A program made the translations under genes and the position numbers. A DNA stretch of 64,000 nt from RPQJ01 sp963777725 (lineage in GTDB: Bacteria > Pseudomonadota > Gammaproteobacteria > Steroidobacterales > Steroidobacteraceae): positions 124,001 through 188,000 of the forward strand of contig CAVZRR010000003.1 in the NCBI GenBank assembly GCA_963777725.1, written 5' to 3'. The notes beneath the pieces are model-generated. The model saw only the letters and a list, made by a program, of their open reading frames with translations, was not told the DNA's origin and made no database searches. Position 1 is the stretch's first letter. Each line of letters starts with the position of its first letter. Of the stretch, positions 26,785 to 37,116 are shown in pieces.

Positions 26785-29482
26785 CGGAGGAACCGAGCCG
26801 CCCGGATCCGGATCGGCTGCTCGCCGAGGTCGTCCGCGAGGAGGCGCGCGCGAAGCGCGGACGCCTGCGCACCTTCTTCGGCGCGTCGGCCGGCGTCGGC
26901 AAGACCTACGCGATGCTCGAGGCTGCGCGCAGCGCGCGAACCGGCGGAGTGGACGTCGTCGTGGGGTATGTCGAGCCCCACGGCCGGGCGGAAACCGAGC
27001 GCCTCCTCGAAGGGCTCGAGCGGCTACCCACGCTGCCGGTTCTCTATCGCGGCGTGATCCGCCAGGAGTTCGACCTGGACGCCGCGCTGCGGCGCCACGC
27101 AGCGATCACGCTGGTCGACGAACTGGCGCATTCGAACCTCGTCGACGGCCAGCCGCCGCCTCGGCATGCGAAGCGGTGGCAGGACATCGAGGAGATGCTC
27201 GGCGCGGGACTCGACGTGTGGACCACGGTCAACGTCCAGCATCTCGAAAGCCTCAACGATGTCGTCGCGGGCATCACTGGCGTCCGGCAGCAGGAGACGG
27301 TCCCGGATCGGATCTTCGACGACGCCGACGAAATCGAGTTGATCGACCTGCCGCCGGACGACCTGCTCGAGCGGCTCCGGGCCGGCAAGGTCTATCTCCC
27401 CGAACAGGCGCACACGGCGATCGAGCGGTTCTTCCGCAAGCCGAACCTGATCGCGCTGCGCGAACTCGCGCTGCGCCGCACGGCCGATCGCGTCGATGCC
27501 GCGGCCCGCGAATACGCCGGGCGCGAGGCGGTCTCGCGGCCCTGGCTCGCGCGGGACCGCTTCCTGGTCGCGGTTGCGCCCGACGAACAGGCCGAGCACC
27601 TGGTGCGATTCGCGAAGCGCTTCGCAGATGCGCTCGACGCCGAGTGGACGGTCGTGTCGATCGAGACGCCCGCGATGCTGCGACTCAGCGAGGCCGAGCG
27701 CAATCGACGCATCGACGTGCTGCGCCTGGCGGAGTCGCTCGGTGCAGAGACGGTGACGCTGGACGGCCCGGCCCCCGGCCCGGTGATCCTCGAGTATGCG
27801 CGTGAGCGCAACGCCAGCCGCATCGTGGTCGGCGAACCGCGACGCCGCGGCTGGCGTTCCTGGCTGCGGCCGACGACCGCGACCTACCTGATCCGGCGTC
27901 CCCATGGAATCGACGTGACCGTGGTCGCAAAGCGCGACGAGGCCGGCGGTGGGGGAGCCGCGCGACGGACTGCAGCCTCGGCTGCAGCCGGCAGCGAAGG
28001 TACGGAGATTCGCTGGGATCGGTACGGGTGGGCCGTCGGAACGTCGGCGATCGCGACGCTGGTCGGTGCGCTGATGGACCCGTACTTCTCGGTCACCAAC
28101 ATCGTGATGGTGTACCTGCTCGGTGCGCTCGTTGCGGGCCTGCGCTTCGGGCGGGGCCCGGCCACGCTGACGGCCGTGCTCAACATCGCCTGTTTCAATT
28201 TCTTCTTCGTCCCGCCGCGGCTCACGTTCGCCGTCTCCGACGTCCAGTACCTGGTCACGTTCGCCGTAGCTGGCCGTCGCGCTGATCGCGACCGGCCGCC
28301 ATCGTGCGGCGCAGACGCGTGCCGGTGCGCGCGAGCGCCGACCGCGATGCTCTATGCGATGAGCCGTGAGCTGGCGGCGGCGCGCGGCATCGACGCCATG
28401 CGCGGGCTCGCCGTGAAGCACGTCGCCGAGACTTTCGCCAGCAAAGTCGTGGTGTTGCTGCCGAATCGCGGCAACCACTTCGATCCCGTGGCGGCTCGCG
28501 ACGACCCCCGCATCTACGAATCGCCGGACCTGTCCATCGCGCAATGGGTCCATGACAAGGGCGAACCCGCCGGGCTCGGCACGGACACGTTGCCGGGCGC
28601 GCCGGCGCTCTACCTGCCGCTGCTCGGTGCCGAGCGGCCGCTCGGGGTGCTCGCCGTGCTTCCGTCCAACCGGCGGCGCGTGCTTTTGCCGGAGCAGCGG
28701 CATCTGCTCGAGACATTCGCCGGGCAGGTCGCGCTGGCCATCGAGCGCACGCAGCTCGCGGAGGCGGCGGAGGTCGCGCGGGTCGCGGCTGAAACGGAGA
28801 CGCTGCGCAACACGCTTCTCGCCTCGATCTCGCACGACATCCGCACGCCGCTCGCGGTCATCGCCGGCGCGAGCAGTGCGCTGAGCGATGCCCGGCTGCA
28901 GCTCGACGATGCGGCGCGCGACCGGCTCGCGCGTTCCATCGAGGCCAAGGCGCGCGACGTCTCCGACCTCGTCTCCAATGTCCTCGACCTGATGCGCTTC
29001 GGGGCCGGCCGGATCCCGTTGCGACGCGACTGGGAGACCGTGGACGACCTCGTCGGGGTCGCGTTGAGCCGTCTCGAGGGAAGATTGCACGAGCATGTCG
29101 TGACGGTGGCGCTTCCCGACGACCTGCCGGCCATCTTCGTCGACGCCGGGCTGATGATCCAGGTGCTGGCGAACCTGCTCGACAACGCCGTGCGGCACAC
29201 GCCGCCAGGGACGCATGTCGCGATCCACGGCCAGGTCCGCGACGGCAACCTCGAGATTGCGGTGGAGGACGACGGCGCTGGACTGCCTCCGGGCGACCCG
29301 GACCGGCTGTTCATGAAGTTCCAGCGCGGCCGCGAGGAAGGCGAGGGTGGCGGGGCCGGCCTCGGCCTGGCCATCTGCCGCGCGACATCCAGGCGCACGA
29401 GGGCGAGATTCACGCATCGAACCGGCCGCAGGGCGGGGCCCGGTTCGCGATCAGGCTGCCGATCGGGGAGGCGGGCGAGTGA
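26781..29482 (+). CDS. kdpD: Osmosensitive K+ channel sensor histidine kinase KdpD (frameshifts)
   Basis: Membrane sensor kinase controlling kdp transcription. GTG at 26781 overlaps the kdpC stop. Domains in order are the KdpD N-terminal domain with Walker A GASAGVGKT (about residues 32-40), a Usp-like domain, a four-helix membrane part (ATLVGALMDP, MVYLLGALVAGL, FNFFFVPPR), a GAF-like domain, HisKA with SISHDIRTPLAV, and HATPase with DNAVRHTPPG and DDGAGLPPGD. Frame is lost briefly between about 28270 and 28345 inside the membrane part. It is lost again at about 29383, so the true C-terminus ends in RLPIGEAGE at 29482. Corrected length about 899, close to E. coli KdpD. Confidence 0.9.
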
Positions 29483-30171
29483 CCGAGGCGATGTTCCTCG
29501 TGCTCGTGGTCGAGGACGACCGTGACATCAGCGCGGTGCTCCGCACGCTGCTCGAGGCCGAAGGTTACCGGGTCGCGGTGGCCGATTGCGCCGAGCGCGC
29601 GTTGCTCGAGGCCCGCGGTCGGCGGCCGGACCTGATGCTGCTGGATCTCGGCCTGCCCGACCGCGACGGGCAGTCCGTCATCCGCGAGGTTCGCGGCTTC
29701 TCGCCGCTGCCGATCATCGTCCTCTCCGCCCGCACGATGGAAGCGGAGCGCATTGCGGCACTGGATGCCGGAGCGGACGACTACGTCACCAAGCCGTTCA
29801 GCTCGCGCGAGTTGCTGGCCCGCATCCGTGCGGCGCTGCGTCGTGCCGCGCGCACCGGCGGCCAGCCGTCGCTGCTGAAGATCGGACTGCTGGACGTCGA
29901 CTTCGCACAACGCCAGGCACAGGGACCGGGCGGTCCGGTCCACCTCACGCCCCTGGAGTTCCGCGTACTCGAGTGCCTGGTACGCGCCCACGGCCTGATC
30001 GTGACACGCGACCACATTATCCGCGAAGTCTGGGGCCCCGACCGGGTCGGCGATACCCGCAATCTGCGCGTCTACGTCAAGCTGCTGCGCCAGAAGATCG
30101 AGCCCGAGCCGGATCGTCCCCGATTCCTCGTGACGGAAGCCGGAGTCGGCTACCGACTCGAGGTGGATTGA
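29479..30171 (+). CDS. kdpE: KDP operon transcriptional response regulator KdpE
   Basis: OmpR-type response regulator paired with KdpD. 230 residues from the GTG at 29479, which overlaps the kdpD stop as GTGA. The receiver domain has VEDDRD (acidic pocket), the phospho-acceptor Asp in LMLLDLGLPD and the Lys in DDYVTKPFSSREL. The C-terminal winged helix has HLTPLEFRVLECLV, DHIIREVWGP and LRVYVKLLRQKIEPEP. Intact, in contrast to the genes before it. It should activate kdpABC under K+ limitation or osmotic stress. Confidence 0.95.
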   Translation: MTEAMFLVLVVEDDRDISAVLRTLLEAEGYRVAVADCAERALLEARGRRPDLMLLDLGLPDRDGQSVIREVRGFSPLPIIVLSARTMEAERIAALDAGADDYVTKPFSSRELLARIRAALRRAARTGGQPSLLKIGLLDVDFAQRQAQGPGGPVHLTPLEFRVLECLVRAHGLIVTRDHIIREVWGPDRVGDTRNLRVYVKLLRQKIEPEPDRPRFLVTEAGVGYRLEVD

Positions 30172-30289
30172 GCAGGCGACGCACGCACCGCAACGGCCCC
30201 TCCATGACGCGCGAACGGTCGCCTGACCACGGCCGGATGCGCTAGGCTTCCGGGCCCGCTTGGCAACGGCTTCCTTACCGAACGGACGC

Positions 30290-33222
30290 ATGCTGCTGCC
30301 CACTCGCCATCCTGATCCCGCTCGCGGGCGCCTGGCTGCCGGCGGTGCTGAGCCGCACGCTCGGGATCGACCCGGCGCGCACGACCGCGGCCATGGTGGC
30401 GGTGGCGCTCGCCATCGTGCTGTCGCAGGCCGGAATGGTCCTCGAGGGCGACACGCTGGTGCAGAGCTGGCCCTGGATGCCGGCACTGGGCTTGAACGCA
30501 TCTTTCCGCCTCGACGGCTTCGGCCTGCTCTTCGCGCTGCTGATCCTGGTCATCGGCCTGCTGGTCGTCCTGTACGCGCGCTACTACCTGAGCCCCGACG
30601 ATTCGCAGGAGCGCTTCTTCGGGCTGCTGCTGTTCTTCATGGGCGATGCCGGCTCGCTCGCTGTTCGCGCTGCTGATCCTGGTCATCGGGCTGCTGGTCG
30701 TCGTGTACGCGCGCTACTACCTGAGCCCCGACGACTCGCAGGAGCGTTTCTTCGGCCTGCTGCTGCTGTTCATGGGGGCGATGCTCGGCATCGTCCTGTC
30801 CGAAAACCTGCTGCTGCTGGCGACGTTCTGGGAGCTGACGAGCCTGAGCTCGTTCCTGCTGATCGGCTTCTGGCGCCACGAGCCCGAGGCGCGGCGCGGC
30901 GCGCGGCTCGCGCTGATGGTCACCGGCGCCGGCGGTCTCGCGCTGCTGGCGGGCGTATTGCTGCTCGGCCACGTGGTGGGCAGCTACGAGCTCACGCAGG
31001 TGCTGGCCTCGGGCGCGCTGATCAAGGCGCATCCGCTCTACGAGCTGATCCTGGTGCTGGTGCTGCTCGGCGCGTTCACCAAGTCGGCGCAGTTCCCGTT
31101 CCACTTCTGGCTGCCGCACGCGATGGCCGCGCCCACGCCCGTGAGCGCCTACCTGCACTCGGCGACCATGGTCAAGGCGGGCATCTTCCTGCTCGGCCGG
31201 CTGTTCCCGGCGCTCGCTGGCACCGAGACCTGGTTCTTCGTCGTGAGCGGCGTCGGCCTCACGACGCAGCTCTTCGCCTCCTACGTCGCGCTGTTCCGCC
31301 ACGACCTCAAGGGGCTGCTGGCCTATTCGACGGTCAGCCATCTCGGCCTGATCACGCTGCTGTTCGGGCTCGGCACGCCGCTCGGCGAGATCGCCGCGGT
31401 GTTCCACATCATCAACCACGCGGTGTTCAAGGCGTCGCTGTTCATGGCGGCCGGCATCGTCGACCACGAGACCGGCACGCGGGACATGCGCCGACTGAGC
31501 GGCCTCGCGCGCTTCATGCCCTGGACCGCGGCACTCGCGACGATCGCCGCGGGCGCGATGGCCGGCGTGCCGTTGCTGAACGGGTTCCTCAGCAAGGAGA
31601 TGTTCTTCGCCGAGTCGTTCCAGGTGCAGTGGCTCGGCAGCTGGTACTGGCTGATGCCCGTCGCGGCGACGCTGAGTGGCATCTTCACCGTGGCGTACTC
31701 GACCCGCTTCGTCCACGACGTGTTCTTCGGGCCGCCGCCCCAGGGGCTGCCCAAGGTGCCGCACGAGCCGCCGCGCTGGATGAAGGTGCCGGTCGAAGTG
31801 CTGGTGGCCCTGTGCCTGCTCGTCGGGCTGCTGCCGGCGATCACGGTCGCTCCGCTGCTGCGCGCGGCCGCCGCCGCCGTGCTGCAGGCTCCGCTGCCCG
31901 AGTTCTCGCTCAAGCTCTGGCACGGGTTCAACCTGCCGCTGCTGATGAGCGTCGTCGCCTTCGCGGGCGGGGTGCTCGTCTATTTCACGCGCCGCTACCA
32001 CTTCGACCTGCACGGCTACCAGGCGCGACTGGTGGACGGGCGCGCACTGAGCGAGATCGCGGTCGCCCGCACGGTGCGGGGCGCGCGGTGGCTGGTCGAG
32101 CGGATCGCCAACGGGTCGCTGCAGCGCTACGTGCTGCTGCTGGTGCTTGCCGCACTCGTGCTCGGCGTCGTGGGCGCGCGCGGCCTCGTGCTGACGGGGC
32201 CGGTCGCAATGACACCGCCCGACGCACTCGCCGTGCTGCTGACCGTCGCGCTGGTGCTCACCGCGCTCGCGGTGAGTGTCCTGCACGCCCGGCGGCTGCT
32301 CGCCGTGGTGCTGATCGGAGTCGTCGGGCTCGTCGTGTCGCTCGCCTTCGTGCGTTTCTCGGCGCCCGACCTCGCACTGACGCAGCTGCTCGTCGAGATC
32401 GTGACGGTGATCCTGTTGCTGCTGGCGATGTACTTCCTGCCAGCCGAAACGCCCCAGGACTCGACCGCCCTGCGGCGCGGACGCGACGCGCTGATCGCGC
32501 TGGCCGGCGGCAGCGCGGTCGCCGCGCTCGCCTGGGCGCTGCTCACGCGCCCGCTCGACACGATCGCGTGGTACTACCTGGAGAACGCCAAGCCAGAGGG
32601 CGGCGGCTACAACGTCGTCAACGTGATCCTGGTGGACTTCCGCGGCTTCGACACGCTCGGCGAGATCACGGTCCTCGGCATCGCCGCCGTCGGCATCGTC
32701 GCGCTGCTGCAGGGACTCAAGCTCGATGCGCCGGACCTCGACCAGGAGGGTCGACCGTGGGCTGCGGAGCGCTATCCGCTGATGCTGCGCGTGCTGTCGC
32801 GACCGCTGCTGCCGCTCGCGCTGCTCGTGTCCGCCTACTTGTTCCTGCGCGGCCACAACGCTCCGGGCGGTGGTTTCATCGCGGGACTGGTCACCGGTAC
32901 GGCGATCATCCTCCAGTACGTCGCGTACGGCAGCGAGTGGGCGCGCGAGCGGTTGCCGTGGAGCTACTCGAACGTCGTTGCGGTCGGCCTGCTGGTTGCA
33001 ACGCTGACTGGTCTCGGGAGCTGGGTCTTTGGCGCGCCGTTCCTGACCTCCACGTTCGGCTACGTGACCTGGCCGGTCGTCGGCCAGTTCGAGCTCGCGA
33101 GCGCGATGGCCTTCGACCTCGGCATCTACCTTGCGGTCGTCGGCGTCGTGCTCGTGATCATCGGGCGCCTCGGCGGCCTGTCCGGGCCCGGAAGCCGCAC
33201 TGCGGGTCCGGGAGACCAATAG
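30290..33222 (+). CDS. mrpA: Mrp cation/H+ antiporter subunit A with fused MrpB domain (5' end frameshifted and duplicated)
   Basis: Largest subunit of the multi-protein Na+(K+)/H+ antiporter related to complex I. From about 30661 the frame is clean to 33222: NuoL-like antiporter helices (HFWLPHAMAAPTPVSAYLHSATMVKAG, YSTVSHLGLITLLFG, NGFLSKEMFFAESF), the MrpA-specific C-terminal part, and an MrpB-like domain (SAYLFLRGHNAPGGGFIAGL onward), i.e. the PhaAB/MnhAB fusion. The start is ATG at 30290, but the frame shifts about ten bases in. A 133-bp segment is then repeated with differences (30528-30785), breaking the frame again. First gene of mrpA(B)CDEFG. Confidence 0.9.
30528..30785. repeat. Diverged 133-bp tandem duplication inside mrpA
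   Basis: The segment coding LFALLILVIGLLVV-YARYYLSP appears at 30528-30649 and again at 30661-30785. The copies differ by several mostly third-position changes (GGC/GGG, GAT/GAC, CGC/CGT, GGG/GGC) plus CTC/GTC and TTC/CTG. A normal MrpA has this once. Confidence 0.88.
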
Positions 33223-33223
33223 C

Positions 33224-33550
33224 ATGGAAGCCCTCGTCGCCATCGCGATCGGCGTGCTGACGGCCACGGGTCTGTACCTGATGCTGCGTGCGCGCACCTT
33301 CCCCGTGCTGCTCGGGCTGACGCTGCTGTCCTATGCAGTGAACCTGTTCCTGTTCGCTTCGGGCCGCCTCGTCGTGGCGAGCGCGCCGCTCACGGACCAG
33401 GGACTCGAGCGATACCCGGATCCTGTCCCGCAGGCCCTGGTGCTCACCGCGATCGTGATCGGGTTCGGCATGACCGCGCTGCTGGTCGTGGTGGCGTTGC
33501 GTGCGCTGCGCGAGACCGGCAGCGACCACGTCGACGGGGGGCAGCGTTGA
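33224..33550 (+). CDS. mrpC: Mrp cation/H+ antiporter subunit C
   Basis: NuoK-like small membrane subunit, 108 residues with three helices. Signature segments are ATGLYLMLRARTFPVLLGLTLLSYAVNLFLF and DPVPQALVLTAIVIGFGMTALLV, the latter almost invariant in MrpC/MnhC. ATG at 33224, two bases after the mrpA stop. Its TGA overlaps the TTG start of mrpD. Confidence 0.95.
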   Translation: MEALVAIAIGVLTATGLYLMLRARTFPVLLGLTLLSYAVNLFLFASGRLVVASAPLTDQGLERYPDPVPQALVLTAIVIGFGMTALLVVVALRALRETGSDHVDGGQR

Positions 33551-35079
33551 ACCACCTTGCCATGCTGCCGGTGCTGCTGCCGCTCGTGACCGGCAGCCTG
33601 CTGCTGCTCACGAATCGTCTTGCCGAGGGCCTGCGGCGTGCCGTCGGCTTCGCGGCGACGCTGACGCTGTTGCCGATCGCGCTGCTGTTGATGTCGCAGG
33701 TCGCGGACGGATCTCACGTCGTCTACGCGCTCGGCGCGTGGCAACCCCCGTTCGGCATCGTGCTGGTCGTGGACCGGCTGTCGGCGCTGATGCTGCTGCT
33801 GACCGCGATCGTGGCGCTCGCGAGCCAGGTCTACGCAGGCGATGGCCAGGACACGGCCGGCCCGCAGTTCCAGGCGCTGTTCCAGTTCCAGCTGCTCGGC
33901 ATCAACGGCGCCTTCCTGACCGGTGACCTGTTCAACCTGTTCGTGTTCTTCGAAGTGCTGCTGATCGCGTTCTACACGCTGCTGTTGCACGGCCTCGGGC
34001 CGCAGCGCGTCGGCGCCGCGGTGCACGTCGTCGTGCTGAACCTGATCGGCTCCGCGCTGTTCCTGTTCGCCGTGGGCACGCTCTACGGCGTGACCGGGAC
34101 GCTGAATCTCGCCGACCTGGCCCGTGTGATCCCCGAGCTCGATGCGGAGACCGCCCCGCTCGCCCGCAGTGGCGCCCTGCTGCTGCTGGGCGTGTTCGCT
34201 CTCAAGGCGGCGCTGCTGCCGCTCGGCTTCTGGTTACCGCGGTCCTACGCCGCCGCCTTCGGCGCGACCGCCGCATTGTTCGCCGTGCTGACCAAGGTCG
34301 GCGTCTACGCGATCCTGCGCGTGTTTCCACTCGCATTCGGTCCCGAGGCTGGCGAGCTGGCGGGCGTGGCCTCGCCGTGGGTGCTGCCGGCCGCGCTCGC
34401 AACGCTCGCCTTTGGCGCGCTCGGCGTGCTCGCGGCGCGTGCGCTGCGCGAGGCGGCCGGGTGGCTGGTCGTCTATTCGGTCGGCACGCTGCTCGTGGCC
34501 ATCGGTCTCTTCTCCGAAGCTGGTTATGCGGCCGCGGTCTATTACACGGCCCACTCGACGCTGGTGAGTGCGGCTCTGTTCCTGCTCGCCGACGTCGTGG
34601 CGCGGCAGCGCAGCGCCGGCGGCGACCGTCTCGACGTGGTCGACTCGATGCCGCACGCCGGTCTGCTCGGCTCGCTGTTCATCGTGGCCGCCGTAGCGAT
34701 GGCCGGACTGCCGCCGCTGACCGGCTTCGCCGGCAAGATCATGATCCTCGACGCGGCGCGCGACGGGGAACTCGCCGTCACGACCTGGAGCGTGCTGCTG
34801 GTGGCCGCGCTGGTCGTGATCGTCGCACTGGCGCGCGCGGGCAGCGCGCTCTTCTGGCGCACCGCCGACGAGAGTCCCGCGCACGGGGCCCGGCGGCGCA
34901 TTCCGCTGCGCTCGCTTGCGCCGATCGGCCTGCTGCTGGGCTCGATCGTGGCCATGGTCGCCTGGGGCGGCAGCGTCACGGCCTATGCGTGGAGCACGGC
35001 CGGACAGCTCGCCCGGCCCGCGGCGTACGTCGAGGCCGTGCTCGGCACCGCGGCGGATGATCGCAGGAGCCTCCGGTGA
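33547..35079 (+). CDS. mrpD: Mrp cation/H+ antiporter subunit D
   Basis: NuoM/NuoN-like proton-pumping subunit, 510 residues and about 14 helices. Conserved landmarks: DRLSALMLLLTAIVAL, LGINGAFLTGDLFNLFVFFEVLL, LKAALLPLGFWLPRSYAAA, ALFAVLTKVGVYAILR and MAGLPPLTGFAGKIMIL. The start is TTG at 33547, overlapping the mrpC stop as TTGA; no other start precedes the conserved N-terminus. Stop overlaps the mrpE GTG. Confidence 0.95.
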   Translation: MNHLAMLPVLLPLVTGSLLLLTNRLAEGLRRAVGFAATLTLLPIALLLMSQVADGSHVVYALGAWQPPFGIVLVVDRLSALMLLLTAIVALASQVYAGDGQDTAGPQFQALFQFQLLGINGAFLTGDLFNLFVFFEVLLIAFYTLLLHGLGPQRVGAAVHVVVLNLIGSALFLFAVGTLYGVTGTLNLADLARVIPELDAETAPLARSGALLLLGVFALKAALLPLGFWLPRSYAAAFGATAALFAVLTKVGVYAILRVFPLAFGPEAGELAGVASPWVLPAALATLAFGALGVLAARALREAAGWLVVYSVGTLLVAIGLFSEAGYAAAVYYTAHSTLVSAALFLLADVVARQRSAGGDRLDVVDSMPHAGLLGSLFIVAAVAMAGLPPLTGFAGKIMILDAARDGELAVTTWSVLLVAALVVIVALARAGSALFWRTADESPAHGARRRIPLRSLAPIGLLLGSIVAMVAWGGSVTAYAWSTAGQLARPAAYVEAVLGTAADDRRSLR

Positions 35080-35582
35080 GCGTGGCGCGCTGGTTGTACC
35101 CCCACCCGCTGCTCAGCGTGCTGCTGGTCGTGTGCTGGCTGTGGCTCAACAACACGCTCGCGCCGGGGCACTTGCTGCTCGGCGCGGTGCTCGCCACCGC
35201 GATCCCGATCTTTACCCGACGCTTCTGGCCGGAGCCGCTCGTGGTCCGGCGGCCGGTCAAGGTCGCGGAGTATTTCCTCGTCGTGCTCTACGACATCATC
35301 GTCGCCAACGTCCAGGTGGCCGCGATCATTCTCGGCCCGCTGTCGCGCGTGCGGCCGGCGTTCATCCGCGTGCCGCTCGACCTGCAGACCGATTTCGCCG
35401 TCACCGTGCTCGCGTCCACCGTGACGCTGACGCCCGGCACCGTCTCGGTCGAGATCGAGGCCGACGGCCGCGGCGGGCGGGTCCTCGTCGTGCACGCGCT
35501 GCGCTGCCTCGATCCCGCGGCGATGGTGGCGGAGATCAAGTCGCGCTACGAGCGCCGCCTCAAGGAGATCCTCGAATGCTGA
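35076..35582 (+). CDS. mrpE: Mrp cation/H+ antiporter subunit E
   Basis: 168-residue subunit with two N-terminal helices (LLSVLLVVCWLWLNNTLAPGHLLLGAVLATAIP) and a cytosolic domain. Family segments are YFLVVLYDIIVANVQVA, FIRVPLDLQTDFAVTVLASTVTLTPGT and VVHALRCLD. Start GTG at 35076 overlapping mrpD as GTGA; the last 7 bp overlap the mrpF start. Confidence 0.94.
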   Translation: MSVARWLYPHPLLSVLLVVCWLWLNNTLAPGHLLLGAVLATAIPIFTRRFWPEPLVVRRPVKVAEYFLVVLYDIIVANVQVAAIILGPLSRVRPAFIRVPLDLQTDFAVTVLASTVTLTPGTVSVEIEADGRGGRVLVVHALRCLDPAAMVAEIKSRYERRLKEILEC

Positions 35583-35845
35583 GCCACGCCATCGACATCG
35601 CGCTCGCGTTGCTGGGCGTGTCGCTGGCGCTGGCGCTGGTGCGGCTGATGCGCGGCCCGGACGTGACCGACCGGATCCTCGCGCTCGACACGCTGTACGT
35701 GAACAGCGCCGCGATGCTGGTCCTCTACGGCCTCCGGCTCGGCGCGGATCGTTACTACGAGGCGGCGCTGCTGATCGCGATGCTCGGCTTCATCACCACC
35801 GTCGTGCTGTCGAAGTTCCTGACGCGCGGCGACGTCATCGAGTAG
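35576..35845 (+). CDS. mrpF: Mrp cation/H+ antiporter subunit F
   Basis: 89-residue, three-helix subunit. Diagnostic sequence is LVRLMRGPDVTDRILALDTL near residue 22, followed by YYEAALLIAMLGFITTVVLSKF. ATG at 35576 lies within the end of mrpE (7-bp overlap). In other bacteria MrpF has been linked to bile-salt and Na+ efflux; in this operon it should be a structural subunit. Confidence 0.94.
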   Translation: MLSHAIDIALALLGVSLALALVRLMRGPDVTDRILALDTLYVNSAAMLVLYGLRLGADRYYEAALLIAMLGFITTVVLSKFLTRGDVIE

Positions 35846-35855
35846 GGCTGGAACG

Positions 35856-36203
35856 ATGGAAGCCTCGACGCTGCTGGACTGGATCGTGGCCGCGCTGGTG
35901 CTGGTCGGCGCCACGTTCTCGCTGATCGGCTCGCTCGGCCTGCTGCGCATGCCGGACATCTTCACGCGCCTGCACGGGCCCTCGAAGGCCACGACGATCG
36001 GCATCGGCAGCATGCTGGTCGCCTCGGCGCTCTACATGAGCTTTCGCGGGCCGGGCCTCTCGCTGCACGAGTTCATGATCTCGCTGTTCATCGCGATCAC
36101 GACGCCGGTGGGCTCGCACCTGCTCGCCAAGGCGGCGCGCCACCGCCGCCTGCCGGGCTCCGAGGGCTGGTCGGCCGACGACGATCAGCCGCGGAACAGG
36201 TAG
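35856..36203 (+). CDS. mrpG: Mrp cation/H+ antiporter subunit G
   Basis: 115-residue, three-helix subunit. Recognisable by FSLIGSLGLLRMPDIFTRLHGPSKATTIGI and LHEFMISLFIAITTPVGSHLLAKAA. ATG at 35856, 10 nt after mrpF. Last gene of the operon. Its final 19 bp overlap, tail to tail, the end of ubiA on the other strand. Confidence 0.94.
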   Translation: MEASTLLDWIVAALVLVGATFSLIGSLGLLRMPDIFTRLHGPSKATTIGIGSMLVASALYMSFRGPGLSLHEFMISLFIAITTPVGSHLLAKAARHRRLPGSEGWSADDDQPRNR

Positions 36204-37098
36204 TCGAGCGCGAGGCCGGCGAACACCGCGAGCCCCAGCAGGTTGTTGTTCAGGAACGCGCGGAAGCATGCGCGGGCTGCCGGTTGCGGATCAGGACCTG
36301 CTGGTGGGCTGCGAGCACCGCCGCGACCGCGAGGCCGACCCAGTACCAGTGGCCGAGCCCGCTGATCCAGCCGACGAGCCCGAGGCCGCCGAGCGCCGCC
36401 ATCTGCAGCGCGCCGATCACGACGCGATCCGCGCGACCGAACAGGATCGCCGACGAGCGGACCCCGATCACGAGGTCGTCCTCGCGATCCACCATCGCGT
36501 ACATCGTGTCGTAGGCCGTCGTCCACAGCACCACGGACACGAACAGCACCCAGGCGACCGGCGGGATGGCGCCGGTCTGTGCTGCGAACGCCATCGGCAC
36601 CGACCAGCCGAACGCCGCGCCGAGATAGGCCTGCGGCAACGAGAAGAAACGCTTCAGGAACGGATAGGTCACGGCCAGGATGCCGCCGATCAGCGCCAGC
36701 ACCTGCGTCGGGCGGTTGAGCGGGATCACGAGCGCCAGCGCGACCAGCGCCAGCACGGCGAACAGACCCAGCGCCTCGGCCGGCGACACGGACTGCTTCG
36801 CGAGCGGACGGTCGGCGGTGCGGCGCACGTGCGGATCGAACTCGCGGTCGGCGAAGTCGTTCATCACGCAGCCGGCCGAGCGCATCACGAACGTGCCGAG
36901 CACGAAAATCACGAACAGTCGCTCGTCCGGGTGGCCGTTCGAGGCGATCCACAGCGCCCACAACACGGGCCAGAGCAGCAGCCAGATGCCGATCGGGCGG
37001 TCGAGCCGCATCAGGCGCGCGTACTCGCGCAGCCGGCGCCGCAGCGGCGACGGGCTCGTCGTCCGCGATTCCTGGTCGATGTCCGTGGCGTTGCGCAT
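36185..37098 (-). CDS. ubiA: 4-hydroxybenzoate octaprenyltransferase UbiA (C-terminal frameshift)
   Basis: Membrane prenyltransferase joining the polyprenyl tail to 4-hydroxybenzoate in ubiquinone synthesis. In frame from ATG 37098 with both Asp-rich motifs (NDFADREFDPHVRRTADRP and DREDDLVIGVRSSA) and IGIWLLLWPVLWALWIAS near the N-terminus. At about 36270 the frame shifts by one. The true C-terminus (ACFRAFLNNNLLGLAVFAGLALDYLF) is in the neighbouring frame and ends at 36185. Corrected length about 304. The unshifted version stops early at 36250. An error in a GC-repeat is likely. Confidence 0.92.
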
Positions 37099-37116
37099 GG
37101 ATGGCTGCCGGTCGCG

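Noticed and set aside
22681..30171. kdp operon as a genuinely decayed, horizontally acquired island
   Set aside because: GC content and codon style match the rest, protein segments are pristine between indels, and both edges show join artefacts.
30646..33222. mrpA starting at the ATG at 30646
   Set aside because: That ATG lies at the edge of the duplicated segment; the real N-terminal helices are upstream from 30290.
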